Origin: Saccoglossus kowalevskii | Taxonomy: Eukaryota; Hemichordata; Enteropneusta; Harrimaniidae | Reading direction: 5' to 3' | Length of the DNA stretch: 42,071 nt | Assembly (NCBI RefSeq): GCF_000003605.2 | Contig: NW_003148781.1 | Coordinates: 1,642 to 43,712, forward strand | Shown: piece after piece, positions 1-9,815 of the stretch | How positions within the stretch are numbered: position 1 is the first letter of the stretch | How the letters are laid out: the number at the start of each line of letters is the position of its first letter | Notes under the pieces: model-generated | Seen by the model: the letters and a program-made list of their open reading frames with translations, nothing else | The model's database searches: none | Told to the model about the DNA's origin: nothing | Translations under genes and position numbers: made by a program

Positions 1-240
1 TAATATGGCAATGTGTGGTATGGCATCCTGTGATATGGTGTGTGGCATGTCATTGTGTGGTGTGCAGTATGGCACTATGCAGTATGGCATTGTGTAATAT
101 GGCAATGTGTGGTATGGCATCCTGTGATATGGTGTGTGGCATGTCATTGTGTGGTGTGCAGTATGGCACCATGTGGGTGTAATATGGCAATGCGCAGTAT
201 GGAAATGGTGTGGTATGGTGTTTTGTCATATGCAATATGA
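1..240. repeat. Degenerate minisatellite (about 94-bp period)
   Basis: A long segment starting at base 1 recurs at about base 95 and partly again at about base 180. Each long period is built from 9-10 bp subunits resembling GTATGGCAT. The array is cut by the window edge, so its full length is unknown. The open frames across it on both strands only reflect the repeat and are not genes. Confidence 0.85.
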
Positions 241-1494
241 CATCGTTTGGTATGACATTTCTACTGTACACCGACTCTGCCTATTTTGGGGAATTAAACT
301 TAATTAAATTATTAGTATAGTTTAGTCAATTGGGTTCCGGGTTACACTGGCATTCCTGAACTTAACTATAACCTTGACCTCGTAAATTTCACTGACTGTA
401 TCTGTGAAGTTGAGCTCCCTTCATAAACTATAATTGAACCACAGTCCCTCAGCCACAATTTTGAGGGACTGTGATTGAACTGAACGCTGACGCAATATCG
501 TTCACTACATGTAGTTCTGTGGCTTTATGTTTTCCTGTAGCCGGCGGGCTTTCACGAAATAACCGGCGATAAAAAACGAACTACAGCGAAACAAAGAGAA
601 ATACATTACTGCAACTGGCTACATGTGTCTATACGCATCTGCGTAAATTAAATTTACTAACCGAAAAAGTTCAGTCAATTGGATCTCCCCATAGTTGTTT
701 TTATGTCGCCGGTATGAAAGGACTTCTGCCTGTAGAGTTCCCAAAGAACCGACATCTTGGACTGAACCATTTACACGATAGGTGACAACCAATTTCATCG
801 CACTGGGATTTTCATTTTTTTTAAATATGTATTTAATTATTACTTGTTCATATAATTTATTTTATTTATTTCATGGAAAAAGTTGTTTTAATCGCGAAAT
901 CCAAACAAGGTATGTAAAGATAGTTAAAATAATACAAAACAATATTTCTGTAGCAAAATAATAACAAAAACATTTTAAAAAAAATATAATAAATATATAA
1001 TAAAATACAAGCAAAAACGTGTCATATTATATATAAGATTTCAATCATTTTGAGAGAAAGTGAGTTGGTACATATTGATATGATATGATGTTGGGCAAAG
1101 TTTCTAGAACCGACACCAGAGGGCGTAACGAGTCCTACCTGCTTGTTGTCAATATCACGTCAATATCACGTGTCTAGTAGTCAGTTGTCCAGATCCACAT
1201 TTCACTAATACGTGTACTTGTCAATAAACAAACATTCACACACAGTCGACGTCTGTTCAAAATATATTCCTGCCAATGGTTAATGATGGCAGTAAATCAG
1301 CATGATAGATGCAGAGACATATGCAGATATTCCAAAAATTACACAGATTTTAGACAAATCTTACAATCTTTAACAAAATTTATATGCCGATTGTCGATAT
1401 TCTGAAATCTTGCATTTTGTTCCTTTCGTGTGGTATATCATTTATTTTCATAAACTCTGTTTAGTAGAATATATATATGCACAATTTAAACAAA
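241..1494. other. No gene recognised
   Basis: AT-rich sequence without a convincing reading frame. The only structure I can support is the 34-bp inverted-repeat element at 440-473. A plain AT-rich stretch runs from about 810 to 1060. Confidence 0.6.
440..473. mobile_element. 34-bp miniature inverted-repeat element with 7-bp target duplication
   Basis: Two perfect 12-bp inverted arms, CACAGTCCCTCA at 440-451 and its complement at 462-473, enclose only 10 bp. The exact heptamer ATTGAAC flanks both sides (433-439 and 474-480), as expected of a target site duplication. The first 11 bases are identical to the ends of the 283-bp element at 41440-41722, which also has a 7-bp duplication. Superfamily is uncertain. 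P-type and Dada-type elements make duplications of about this size; hAT elements normally make 8 bp. Confidence 0.7.
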
Positions 1495-2655
1495 TTACAA
1501 AATTAAATGTTTTATATATAGAATACTTTCAAAATAATTAGTGTACCCATCTTCCAATCTAACACATGATTTTAACTCCTTATACATACTGTTGATGACT
1601 TTGATGAACTTGTCACTCACCCCATCTCTGTACATTTTGTAAAACAGTCCATTCCTCCGAATTGTACCAAAAGCTTTTGCTAAATCCACAAAACACATAT
1701 AAAGAGGCTGTGATTTTTTAATAATTTTGCCATTTTTTTCTAATTTTGTTGTGGTTATTCATAATAGACTTGAGAACAAATACATGATCAGAGGTCCTGC
1801 AGTCTTTCTTAAAGCCAATTTGATATTTAGATAAAATATTATAATTATTAAGGAACTTGTTTAGCCTGTTATTCAGAATAATCGAAAACAATTTTCCTAA
1901 ACAGCTCGTTATTGTTATACCGCTATAGTTTGAAGGATCATCTTTGTTACCTGATTTATATATTGGTACAATATATCCTTTACTCCAAAGGGATGGGTAT
2001 TTTTCATCTTGTAGTACTGTATTAACTATTTTGAGTAAATGATGTTTAATGAACATGAAACCGGATTTTATCATCTCGTTTGAAATGTTGTCAAATCCAC
2101 ATGCTTTTCTATTTTTCAATGTTTTAATTGCCTCTTTGACATCCTTTTCCATTATTGGTTTATCCAGTGTCATGTTGTGTACTTTATCTTTCATCTTCTC
2201 TAATTCCTCTAATTTCTTTATAATTGAACCTTCAAATTTGTTATCATAGTTTTGATCATTTGTAGAATTCAGTGTTTTATAAAAATTAAACCAGCATTCC
2301 GGAGTTATCAAATTGTCCATACGTTGTTTTCCTATTTTTTTCTTGTTGAATGACTTGATCAGATCCCACAAGTCTTTATTATTACAATTTATGTCTTTTA
2401 GATGAGCAATTTTTTTCATAATTTGAGACTTTTGTTCAATTGGCTTTTTTAAATAATTTTTCGCAGTGTTTTCTTGGTCGTACAGTATACCTTTCTCATG
2501 TCTAATTTCTTTGGATTTGCTTTCATCACTTTTTCTAAACGATTAACTTCATTTCGTAGTTCACTACATGTCTTATCAAACCATGGTTTATGTTCGCGTT
2601 TACATGTGGATGCTGATATGACCTTCAGTGAAGATAATACATAAACTATCAACAA
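1495..2655 (-). mobile_element. Degenerate non-LTR retrotransposon (LINE) endonuclease-RT fragment
   Basis: Three minus-strand frames read consecutively as one LINE polyprotein: 2655-2449 (end of the endonuclease domain, with a KPWFDKTC motif typical of this junction), 2419-1718 (linker and the first RT blocks, including a SNYSGITITSCLGKLF segment and the IGFKKDCRTSDH block), and 1720-1495 (FVDLAKAF block, with the first catalytic Asp retained). At least two frameshifts separate them. The fragment stops before the YxDD catalytic box, so it is dead and truncated at its 3' side. The RT sequence places it among the endonuclease-bearing LINEs; I do not assign the clade. Confidence 0.88.
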
Positions 2656-2718
2656 TCACAAAAGATCGATCGATCAATCAATTTTCCACCCACAATTCAT
2701 ATACTGATTTACAATTAA

Positions 2719-2834
2719 TTAAATGGCGGTGGTCGTCGCGCAGCGCGTTGTCAAATGTATTGTACACGCGTTGTATACGTCGGTATGAGTCCCATAACGA
2801 GTAATAGGCAGCATGACGATCACCGACACTTTAA
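2719..2834. mobile_element. Short TTAA-flanked MITE
   Basis: TTAA at 2719-2722 and 2831-2834 bracket about 108 bp with imperfect inverted ends. The left end ATGGCGGTGGTCGTCG matches about 14 of 16 bases of the terminus of the larger TTAA-flanked element at 18703-18965. The right end matches the left with one small indel. TTAA duplications are known for piggyBac and Kolobok elements. No coding capacity. Confidence 0.5.
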
Positions 2835-3519
2835 TTATAGCCTTTAAAGATCCCTGACAGTACGATAAATTGTATCCAGATAATTTAGTATAACCTTTGA
2901 CCCATGACAGTATTATCTATCTAATCATCTTGAAATTACTATCTATCTTTCTTGTCGAGTAAATGGTAACTGAGTAATCTGTCAGCAATGTACATCTAAG
3001 ATGGTTGAGTTTACAGACATACCAGAATAAAATATTTCAACTAAACTAGACGACATGTATCAAGTACATTTATTAAAATGTGATCATATAAAATATTATT
3101 TTTATTACATGTGTATTAAAGGTAAATATCGATGATTCGGTGTAAATGTTTATATTACCTACGGAAGTGTTACTTGCCAGGGAATTATTTTGACTTTGCA
3201 GACAAAATAAGTATACATTAAACAAGTGTTTGATTAAAAAGTGACAGTAAATTGAAATGAATAACAGAGTGTAAAACATTATCGACAATTAATCTTTTAT
3301 ATTTATGCTATTTACATGTCATTACAGTTTATATACACATCAATTAGCTGAGATTTCCAGAGAATCTCTGAATGTTCCACCATTTTGGTATACACATTTA
3401 TAAAACATGGAATATGAAGTATGAAGTAGAAATATGATGTTTTAAAACATCTAGTCACAACAAAAGTGAAATATATAAAACTAAAAATGGATTAGTATAG
3501 AGCGCCAGTCACGGGCGGT
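2835..3519. other. 3' flank of SAXO-like gene A, no other gene
   Basis: AT-rich sequence downstream of the gene A stop codon; part is probably 3' UTR. Apart from the candidate polyadenylation signals near 3069-3106, I see no conserved element. Confidence 0.5.
3069..3106 (-). terminator. Candidate polyadenylation signals for gene A
   Basis: Two AATAAA hexamers on the minus strand (3074-3069 and 3106-3101) lie about 415-450 bp downstream of the gene A stop codon. In AT-rich DNA such hexamers are frequent, so assignment rests on position only. Confidence 0.3.
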
Positions 3520-4219
3520 TTACATCGCAGCAGTATCCATTTCCCGACGGTACTCGGAGATGTAGTCACCGTGCTCCCCGATGGCTATTATCTCGTCCTG
3601 GGGTATAACAATACCCGGTCGTTTGTCCTTTTTACGGTAATATTTGTCCGTATATTCAGTCTGGCCAGCAAATGGTCCATCGTAAACACGCGGGGTTAGC
3701 TTTGGCGCGAAACTCTTAGATGGGCTTAACTCTTTCTGGGTATAATGCCTGTCGTAAGTCGAACTCTTCTCGAATGGAACATCTGAACGTTCGTATCGGT
3801 GCGTGTCGCTGAACGGTTCTGATGCCACGAATTCCCATCTTTTGAAATCATCCTTATGGGTAGTACTGTCTTCAAACTTACCCAGGTCCACCTGATCTGG
3901 AACTGGTGGGCGTACTAGCGCTGGCTTTTTAATTTCGTATCTTTTGTAGTCACGTGTATGCGTTGTCGTCTTTTCGGAGCTACCAGTTTGGTGCTTCCAT
4001 TGCTCTTCGGGTATAATGATGGCAGGAAGATTGATTTTCCATCGCTTATAGTCTGTCTTGTGTGTTGTTGAATCTTGTAGCGGTTTTTCCGATTGGTAGG
4101 GGGCACGATCAGGTCGTATCATATGTACACGGGGAGTTGTTTTCTCTGTGTAGTCACTCCTATGGGTAGTCTTGTTTGCAAATTTAGCATTGCTCATTTC
4201 ATAGTCATCTTCTCTGCGA
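3520..4219 (-). CDS. Gene A last coding exon (Mn module 2)
   Basis: The acceptor TTTGTTTCAG ends at 4220; the exon runs to a TAA stop at 3520-3522. The first base completes an Ile codon with the two bases left by the previous exon. It encodes 232 residues with repeats TTHRSDY, TTHKTDY, TTHTRDY, TTHKDDF and STYDRHY, and ends in ...EMDTAAM. It aligns over nearly its whole length with the preceding exon, for example VDLGKFEDSTTHKDDFKRW against VDLGKFQDDTTHRDDFKTW, showing an internal duplication. Confidence 0.88.
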
Positions 4220-7200
4220 CTGAAACAAATACAACATTATAAGTTATTAAGATATATTGTGTATAGTATTGATCATAAATTAAATACGATAAGTAACCCT
4301 TATGTAATTTGCATATACAGGGCATATACATAAATAAGTTCGATACCATAAAACATACAAAAATGATCACGGAAAATCATTCAACAAGTTTTGTATGATC
4401 ATTCACGTACATGCAAGTCGTTTATATTTTTACGGAGAAAAAAGGAAACTATTTTCAGGAAAACTTATGTTAAATAATATAAAAAGCGACCATTTAAAAA
4501 CATTTCCCATATGATTCAATGTAAACACTTTATTCTATAGAAAACTTAAACTAATATTCAACATTTTCCACCATTACAACGTACCCCTCATAACACTACA
4601 TGTCATTTTGATCATTGTTTGTATTATATCCCTTACACGGGCTGTACACCGAGTGTAATACTCATCTTGGGTTGTACACTGGGTATGATACTCATATAGG
4701 TTGTACAGGGTGCCATACTTACATGGGTTGTACAGGGTATCATACTTACATGGGTTGTACAGGGTGTTATACTTACATGAGTTGTACAGGGTGTCATACT
4801 TACATGGGTTGTACATGGTGTCATACTTACATGGGTTGTACAGGGTGTCATACTTACACAGGTTGTACAGGGTGTCATACTTACACGGGTTGTACATGGT
4901 GTCATACTTACATGGGTTGTACAGGGTGTTATACTTACACGGGTTGTACAGGGTGTCATACTTACACGGGTTGTACAGGGTATCATACTTACATGGGTTG
5001 TACAGGGTATTATACTTACATGTGTTGTACAGGGTGTCATACTTACATGTGTTGTACAGGGTGTCATACTTACACGGGTTGTATAGGGTGACATACTTAC
5101 AAGGGTTGTACAGGGTGTCATACTTACACGGGTTGTACAGAGTGTCATACTTACATGGGTTGTACAGGGTGTCATACTTACAAGGGTTGTACAGATGTGA
5201 TACTCACCTTGGGTTGTACACTGGGTATGATACTCATATAGGTTGTACAGGGTGTCATACTTACATGGGTTGTACAGGGTGTTATACTTACACGGGTTGT
5301 ACAGGGTGTTATACTTACACGGGTTGTACAGGGTGTCATACTTACACGGGTTGTACAGGGTATCATACTTACATGGGTTGTACAGGGTATCATACTTACA
5401 TGGGTTGTACAGGGTATTATACTTATATGGGTTGTACAGGGTGTCATACTTACACGGGTTGTACAGGGTGTCATACTTACACGGGTTGTACAGGGTGACA
5501 TACTTACAAGGGTTGTACAGAGTGTCATACTTACATGGGTTGTACAGGGTGTCATACTTACAAGGGTTGTACAGGTGTGATACTCACCTTGGGTTGTACA
5601 CTGGGTATGATACTCATATAGATTGTACAGGGTGTCATACTTACATGGGTTGTACAGGGTGTTATACTTACACAGGTTGTACATGGTGTTATACTTACAT
5701 GGGTTGTACAGGGTGTCATACTTACATGGGTTGTACAGGGTGTTATACTTACACGGGTTGTACAGGGTGTTATACTTACATGGGTTGTACAGGGTGTCAT
5801 ACTTACACGGGTTGTACAGGGTATCATACTTACATGGGTTGTACAGGGTATCATACTTACATGGGTTGTACAGGGTATTATACTTACATGGGTTGTACAG
5901 GGTGTCATACTTACACGGGTTGTACAGGGTGTCATACTTACACGGGTTGTACAGGGTGACATACTTACAAGGGTTGTACAGAGTGTCATACTTACATGGG
6001 TTGTACAGGGTGTCATACTTACAAGGGTTGAACAGGTGTGATACTCACCTTGGGTTGTACACTGGGTATGATACTCATATAGATTGTACAGGGTGTCATA
6101 CTTACATGGGTTGTACAGGGTGTTATACTTACACAGGTTGTACATGGTGTTATACTTACATGGGTTGTACAGGGTGTCATACTTACATGGGTTGTACAAG
6201 GTGTCATACTTACATGGGTTGTACAAGGTGTCATACTCACATGGGCTGAAGAGAATGTGATACTTACACAGGTTGTACAGGGTGTGATACTCACCTTGGG
6301 TTGTACACTGGGTATGATACTCATATAGGTTGTACAGGGTGTCATACTTACATGGGTTGTACAGGGTATCATACTTACATGGGTTGTACAGGGTGTCATA
6401 CTTACACGGGTTGTACAATGTGTGATACTTACATGGGCTGTACAGGGTGTCATACTTACACGGGTTGTACATGGTGTCATACTTACATGGGTTTTTCACG
6501 GCGTGATGTTCTTGGTACATAGTCATCTGTGTACGTTGATTTGCCTTTGAATTTCTCACCACTCGCTGCCGGCTTAAAATCTGGTTTACAGCTCTCGTTT
6601 TTGCTTATCTCGCGTGGTATGTATTGTCGTCGATAGAGCGACTCCTTTTCGAATGGAACGTCTGACCTCTTATATTGAGTGTGGGGATTACGACCTCGTT
6701 CTGGTATATAGGTCCACGTTTTGAAGTCATCCCTGTGGGTTGTGTCGTCCTGGAATTTTCCAAGATCTACTTTCTCTGGTGTTGGGGGACGTACTAATTT
6801 TTCTTTCTTTACTTTGTAAGGTTTGTAGTCGTTTTTATAATTCGTCAGTTTTGCAAAGCTTCCTTCTCGTGTATCCAAGTTATTTGATGGTAAAATGAGG
6901 TCCGGTAAGCTGATGTCCCATGGTTGGTAGTCTGTTTTATGCGTGGTATCATTTCCCACTGGCATCTCCGAATGAATGATGTCCCGAGGTGGACGAATTG
7001 CTTGAGTTCGGGAGGTCTTTTTCGGAGTGTAGTCTCGTCTAAACATGAGATATAATAGTTAATACGAATGAACGCATTGGCGTGGGTGTATATATGTAGT
7101 GAAGCGCCCTCAATCATATTCCAATTACCATTTATAAAATGTGGTCGGTAACTGCGATGTGTGGTGGATTCGTGTTAAGGATTCTATATCTTGAATCCAG

Positions 7201-7612
7201 ACGGGCAGAAAAAATGCGGAATTACCATTGTGTTCAACAGGTTTCAATTTTGCATTAGATTTGACATAGACATACTGTGACGTCACATTCATATATTTTT
7301 AATTAGTCCAATGAATTGATTTTTCAATTAGACCTCACGTGGTGCATTTCACTTATTCGTAATCAAAATGCGAGATTGACGTTCATCATCTCACCATCAT
7401 TAGGTCACATTTGAGTATGATATATAATAGGATACGCCGTCACGTAATGTTCATATATGGGCATATATTATAATCGAGTTACTCACGTGTATATTGTTTT
7501 TTTGTTCAAAGGTTTGCCTTTGTACATCTTACTGTTAGCATACACAGGTTGGTTGACGTACATCGTCCCCGAATGGTTGCCATTGATGGTCGTCGTTGGC
7601 TCATAACAACCA
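3520..7612 (-). CDS. SAXO-like axonemal microtubule-associated protein, gene A (5' end not found)
   Basis: Join of 7612-7487, 7038-6487 and 4219-3520 (minus strand). Both introns have GT-AG borders, and all junctions keep frame in phase 2. The product (at least 442 residues if translation starts at the in-frame Met in exon 7487-7612) is a chain of short Mn-type repeats such as TTHKTDY, TTHRDDF and TTHRSDY, separated by proline-rich spacers with recurring blocks RPPTPEKVDLGKF and RSDVPFEK. This is the repeat style of the SAXO1/SAXO2 (FAM154) family, which binds and stabilises ciliary and sperm axonemal microtubules. The two large exons are duplicates of each other. The Cys-rich N-terminal domain of vertebrate SAXO is not seen. 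The first exon lies upstream of 7612; exon 11737-11989 is one weak candidate. The paralogue gene B follows on the same strand. Confidence 0.85.
4630..6490. repeat. 27-bp minisatellite, about 68 copies, each containing a 5' splice-site sequence
   Basis: The plus-strand unit is about GGTTGTACAGGGTGTCATAC plus TTACATG. Variants end TTACACG or TTACAAG, and a rarer one reads TACTCACCTTGG. On the minus strand, the sense of gene A, each unit therefore contains GTAAGTATG (or AAGGTGAGTATC), the 5' splice consensus. The last unit at 6481-6490 is the real donor of exon 6487-7038. Marker units with the GTGAGT variant near 5198, 5578, 6040 and 6283 show larger duplicated blocks (about 380 and 460 bp, multiples of 27). 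Long frames on both strands here are repeat artefacts. Confidence 0.95.
6487..7038 (-). CDS. Gene A internal exon (Mn module 1)
   Basis: The acceptor ...CATGTTTAG ends at 7039; the donor CCCAT|GTAAGTATG has GT at 6486-6485. Length is 552 bp with phase 2 at both ends, a symmetric exon that can be duplicated without frame change. It encodes RRDYTPKKTSRTQ... through TTHKTDY, LTNYKNDY, TTHRDDF, SLYRRQY and STYTDDY repeats. Skipping its donor would read ATG TAA, so use of any later donor in the array gives a protein ending shortly after RREKP. Confidence 0.88.
7487..7612 (-). CDS. Gene A 5'-most exon identified
   Basis: The acceptor CGTTTCAG follows a pyrimidine-rich tract (7613-7630); the donor AC|GTGAGT has GT at 7486-7485. 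The 126 bp are phase 2 at both ends and too short for a simple ORF scan. It encodes GCYEPTTTINGNHSG, then a Met that could serve as start, and ...KGKPLNKKTIYT, running directly into RRDYTPKK of the next exon. The frame stays open to the acceptor, so at least one more exon (coding or untranslated) lies upstream. Confidence 0.75.
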
Positions 7613-8916
7613 CTGAAACGAAAAAAAAAAATCATTTTCAACGTTTGTCCACTAAGTGACAAAAAACATAATCAGGTATTTCAGCATTTAACATTTATAA
7701 TCAGCATTTAGACTCCCTAAAATAAGAGTTTTGATTTAATATGCTAAAACCATCAATTTGAAAAGTATAGAAGTTAATGGGAATTTGTTTTGGACAATAC
7801 AAGACACTGAATTCAAGAACTGCGCCAAAGGACAAACTGTAACATCCATCACACATTGTTATGTAATATATTTTTGTTAGGTTTTGGAGTTTTACATATT
7901 GAGTTAAATTTCAGGGACGAACTACAAATGTAAAACTCCAAGTTTTCAGACAATCTGAGAATAAAGTTACTTAGTTTTTAACCATGTCATTTTGATATAA
8001 CGTCCGTCACAAACATATTTCTGATTACCCCGGCCTCAATATGTTTTTCAAGCTAAGAATATTTCCTCATGGCATGAGTATCCTAGTGGCATAAGCAAAT
8101 CTATAACACAGTGTCAAATTCCACAAGGCAATACTCTAACAATAAGGAAGACTGAAATATAACTTCCAGCCCCTCTGATTGTAACGTCCATCGCTGTGGA
8201 ATTTCCCCATGGAGTATCTTGGGTTATATTTGACAGTGGAGATGTCTCCACTTAGATGCATGTGATAGGGATGGGTACCGACATGTTTGTTTCATTATTA
8301 TATATGTCACGGACAAAAGCCAAAACATAAAATGAAAAATACTTTATAGCAAAATATTTTAAGTTTAGCATTACAATATACCCATTATATTTGGAATTAC
8401 CTTAAAACATTGACTTCTTCTTACTTTTGTTTTAGACCAGTTGATTTATATAACAACAAATTAATCATACAACAAACTATTAGTAATTATTTACGTTTAC
8501 ATATGCCAGCAAAGTTTTTCTGATTAATTCCTGTTTCACCGCTTTAAAATCATGTCGTATAACTGTTTAAGCCCGTATAGTTTTTAAGGATTTGGTACGA
8601 TTAGTGTTAATGAGCGGAACCACTTTTCTATAAATGAGCGGAACTACTTTAAATTTCCATAAAATGAACAGAACTACTTTTCTATGTATGCAATTTGTGT
8701 AAATATATACAGTACATCATTCGATGTGGTTGAAATGGCAGAATCAATAACAATAAAGAACATTTAAAAAAACAGAACCCAAAACAATTTTATATCTCGC
8801 ATCAATTTACTTTTGCGAATTAAAATCCGTAAAATAACGCTCACACCAGGTGAGACAATTGAGCAGTACCACCACAGGACAACTAACTTCACACTATGTG
8901 ACTTTCTCTCGGGAAA
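7613..8916. other. No gene recognised
   Basis: Non-coding sequence upstream of gene A exon 7487-7612, probably intron of gene A. I see no conserved reading frame or repeat. Confidence 0.5.
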
Positions 8917-9003
8917 GTCATCGGCCATGTCAACTTTATCATTTAAATTACCCAACGACTGTGGTTGGGTAATTTAAATGATAAAGTTGACATGGTCGAT
9001 GAC
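8917..9003. repeat. Long near-perfect hairpin, 40-bp arms and 7-nt loop
   Basis: Arms 8917-8956 and 8964-9003 are reverse complements at 39 of 40 positions, with loop GACTGTG at 8957-8963. In a plus-strand transcript the single mismatch becomes a G-U pair, so the stem would be complete. Pairing ends sharply at both arm ends, and no target duplication is evident. It looks like a recent inverted duplication or foldback, not an old transposon. Confidence 0.85.
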
Positions 9004-9062
9004 CCAACCAAACTCTATCGTCCGCAAACTATGATAGCGGTAGCAGTATCGTCTGGCAGTAA

Positions 9063-9610
9063 CAGTTGAGCGGGCAGGTTACCAAATGTGACCCACGTGT
9101 TATGTGGCAAATAACATTTACAGACCCATTGAAAACATTTTCCAGTTGATTTAGCAGCGGCAATGTTTCTATTAGTCTTACATCAAATTACGTTGAAAGG
9201 AATGTTTTCTTCTGTGATAATTCAAACGTTGGTCACGGATATTTCCAATATACTAGCTCCATGGATTTTACAGTTGGTCTTTTCAAATCAGGCTCTGCTA
9301 TCCCCTTCCATTTAATTTCAAATACTCAAACCGCGTCCTTTCGTTCTCTGAACGCTGACGGTCGTAAATATTCAGCCGATTCAACCATACATGCTGTCCA
9401 TGTAATGCCGACATACGCTCAATTTACAATACAAAAATAAAGGGTTTCAACTATATCAACACTGGTGCGCCCTCAACTTCAGGTGCTAGCATAGCTGCAT
9501 ATTTGACACCCTCACAACGAGTGTCAACAAACAACATAAAAGATTGTCTTAGTAACAGTCGAGAGAAGTCATATTGGTGTCAACACGTATTGCACTTACA
9601 ATTTAATTAA
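9063..9610 (+). pseudogene. Unidentified decayed reading frame
   Basis: Three plus-strand open stretches join into about 181 codons: 9063-9146, 9150-9437 (96 codons, including MDFTVGLFKSGSAIPFHLIS) and 9437-9607. They are separated by one TGA and one -1 frameshift at an A-run near 9433-9440. The composition is unlike the AT-rich surroundings (Gly-, Ser- and Thr-rich, few Lys). I recognise no family. It may be a relic of a transposon or virus-derived gene, or chance. It begins about 60 bp beyond the hairpin at 8917-9003. Confidence 0.25.
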
Positions 9611-9801
9611 CCATGACAACGGTCACTTAGTTGGTTTAATCCCAATGTTCTCCCGCAGGGGTATTTGGATTTGACCTCAAGTAAAATCCGCCGTATTGTG
9701 TCGCCGCACTGCCTACGGTGTTATTCAGAGACTTATAGCTGATAAAATCATTCCTAGTAATCGCTGTCGAATACATTATATTTATTGTAATGTAATGTTG
9801 T

Positions 9802-9815
9802 GTTGCTATGGCAAC
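9802..9815. promoter_or_regulatory. X-box-like (RFX) site
   Basis: GTTGCTATGGCAAC differs by one base from the palindromic RFX X-box GTTGCCATGGCAAC. RFX factors control cilia genes, and the site lies 2.2 kb upstream of the first identified exon of gene A. Function is inferred from motif and neighbourhood. Confidence 0.4.

Noticed and set aside
4615-6562. Several long reading frames on both strands (up to 334 codons) with Cys/Thr/Tyr or Leu/Tyr/Arg periodicity
   Set aside because: All are translations of the 27-bp repeat, whose length is a multiple of three and which happens to lack stops in several frames; the gene here is on the minus strand and this stretch is intron.
8764-8955. 63-codon minus-strand frame
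   Set aside because: A third of it is one arm of the hairpin at 8917-9003; no protein similarity.
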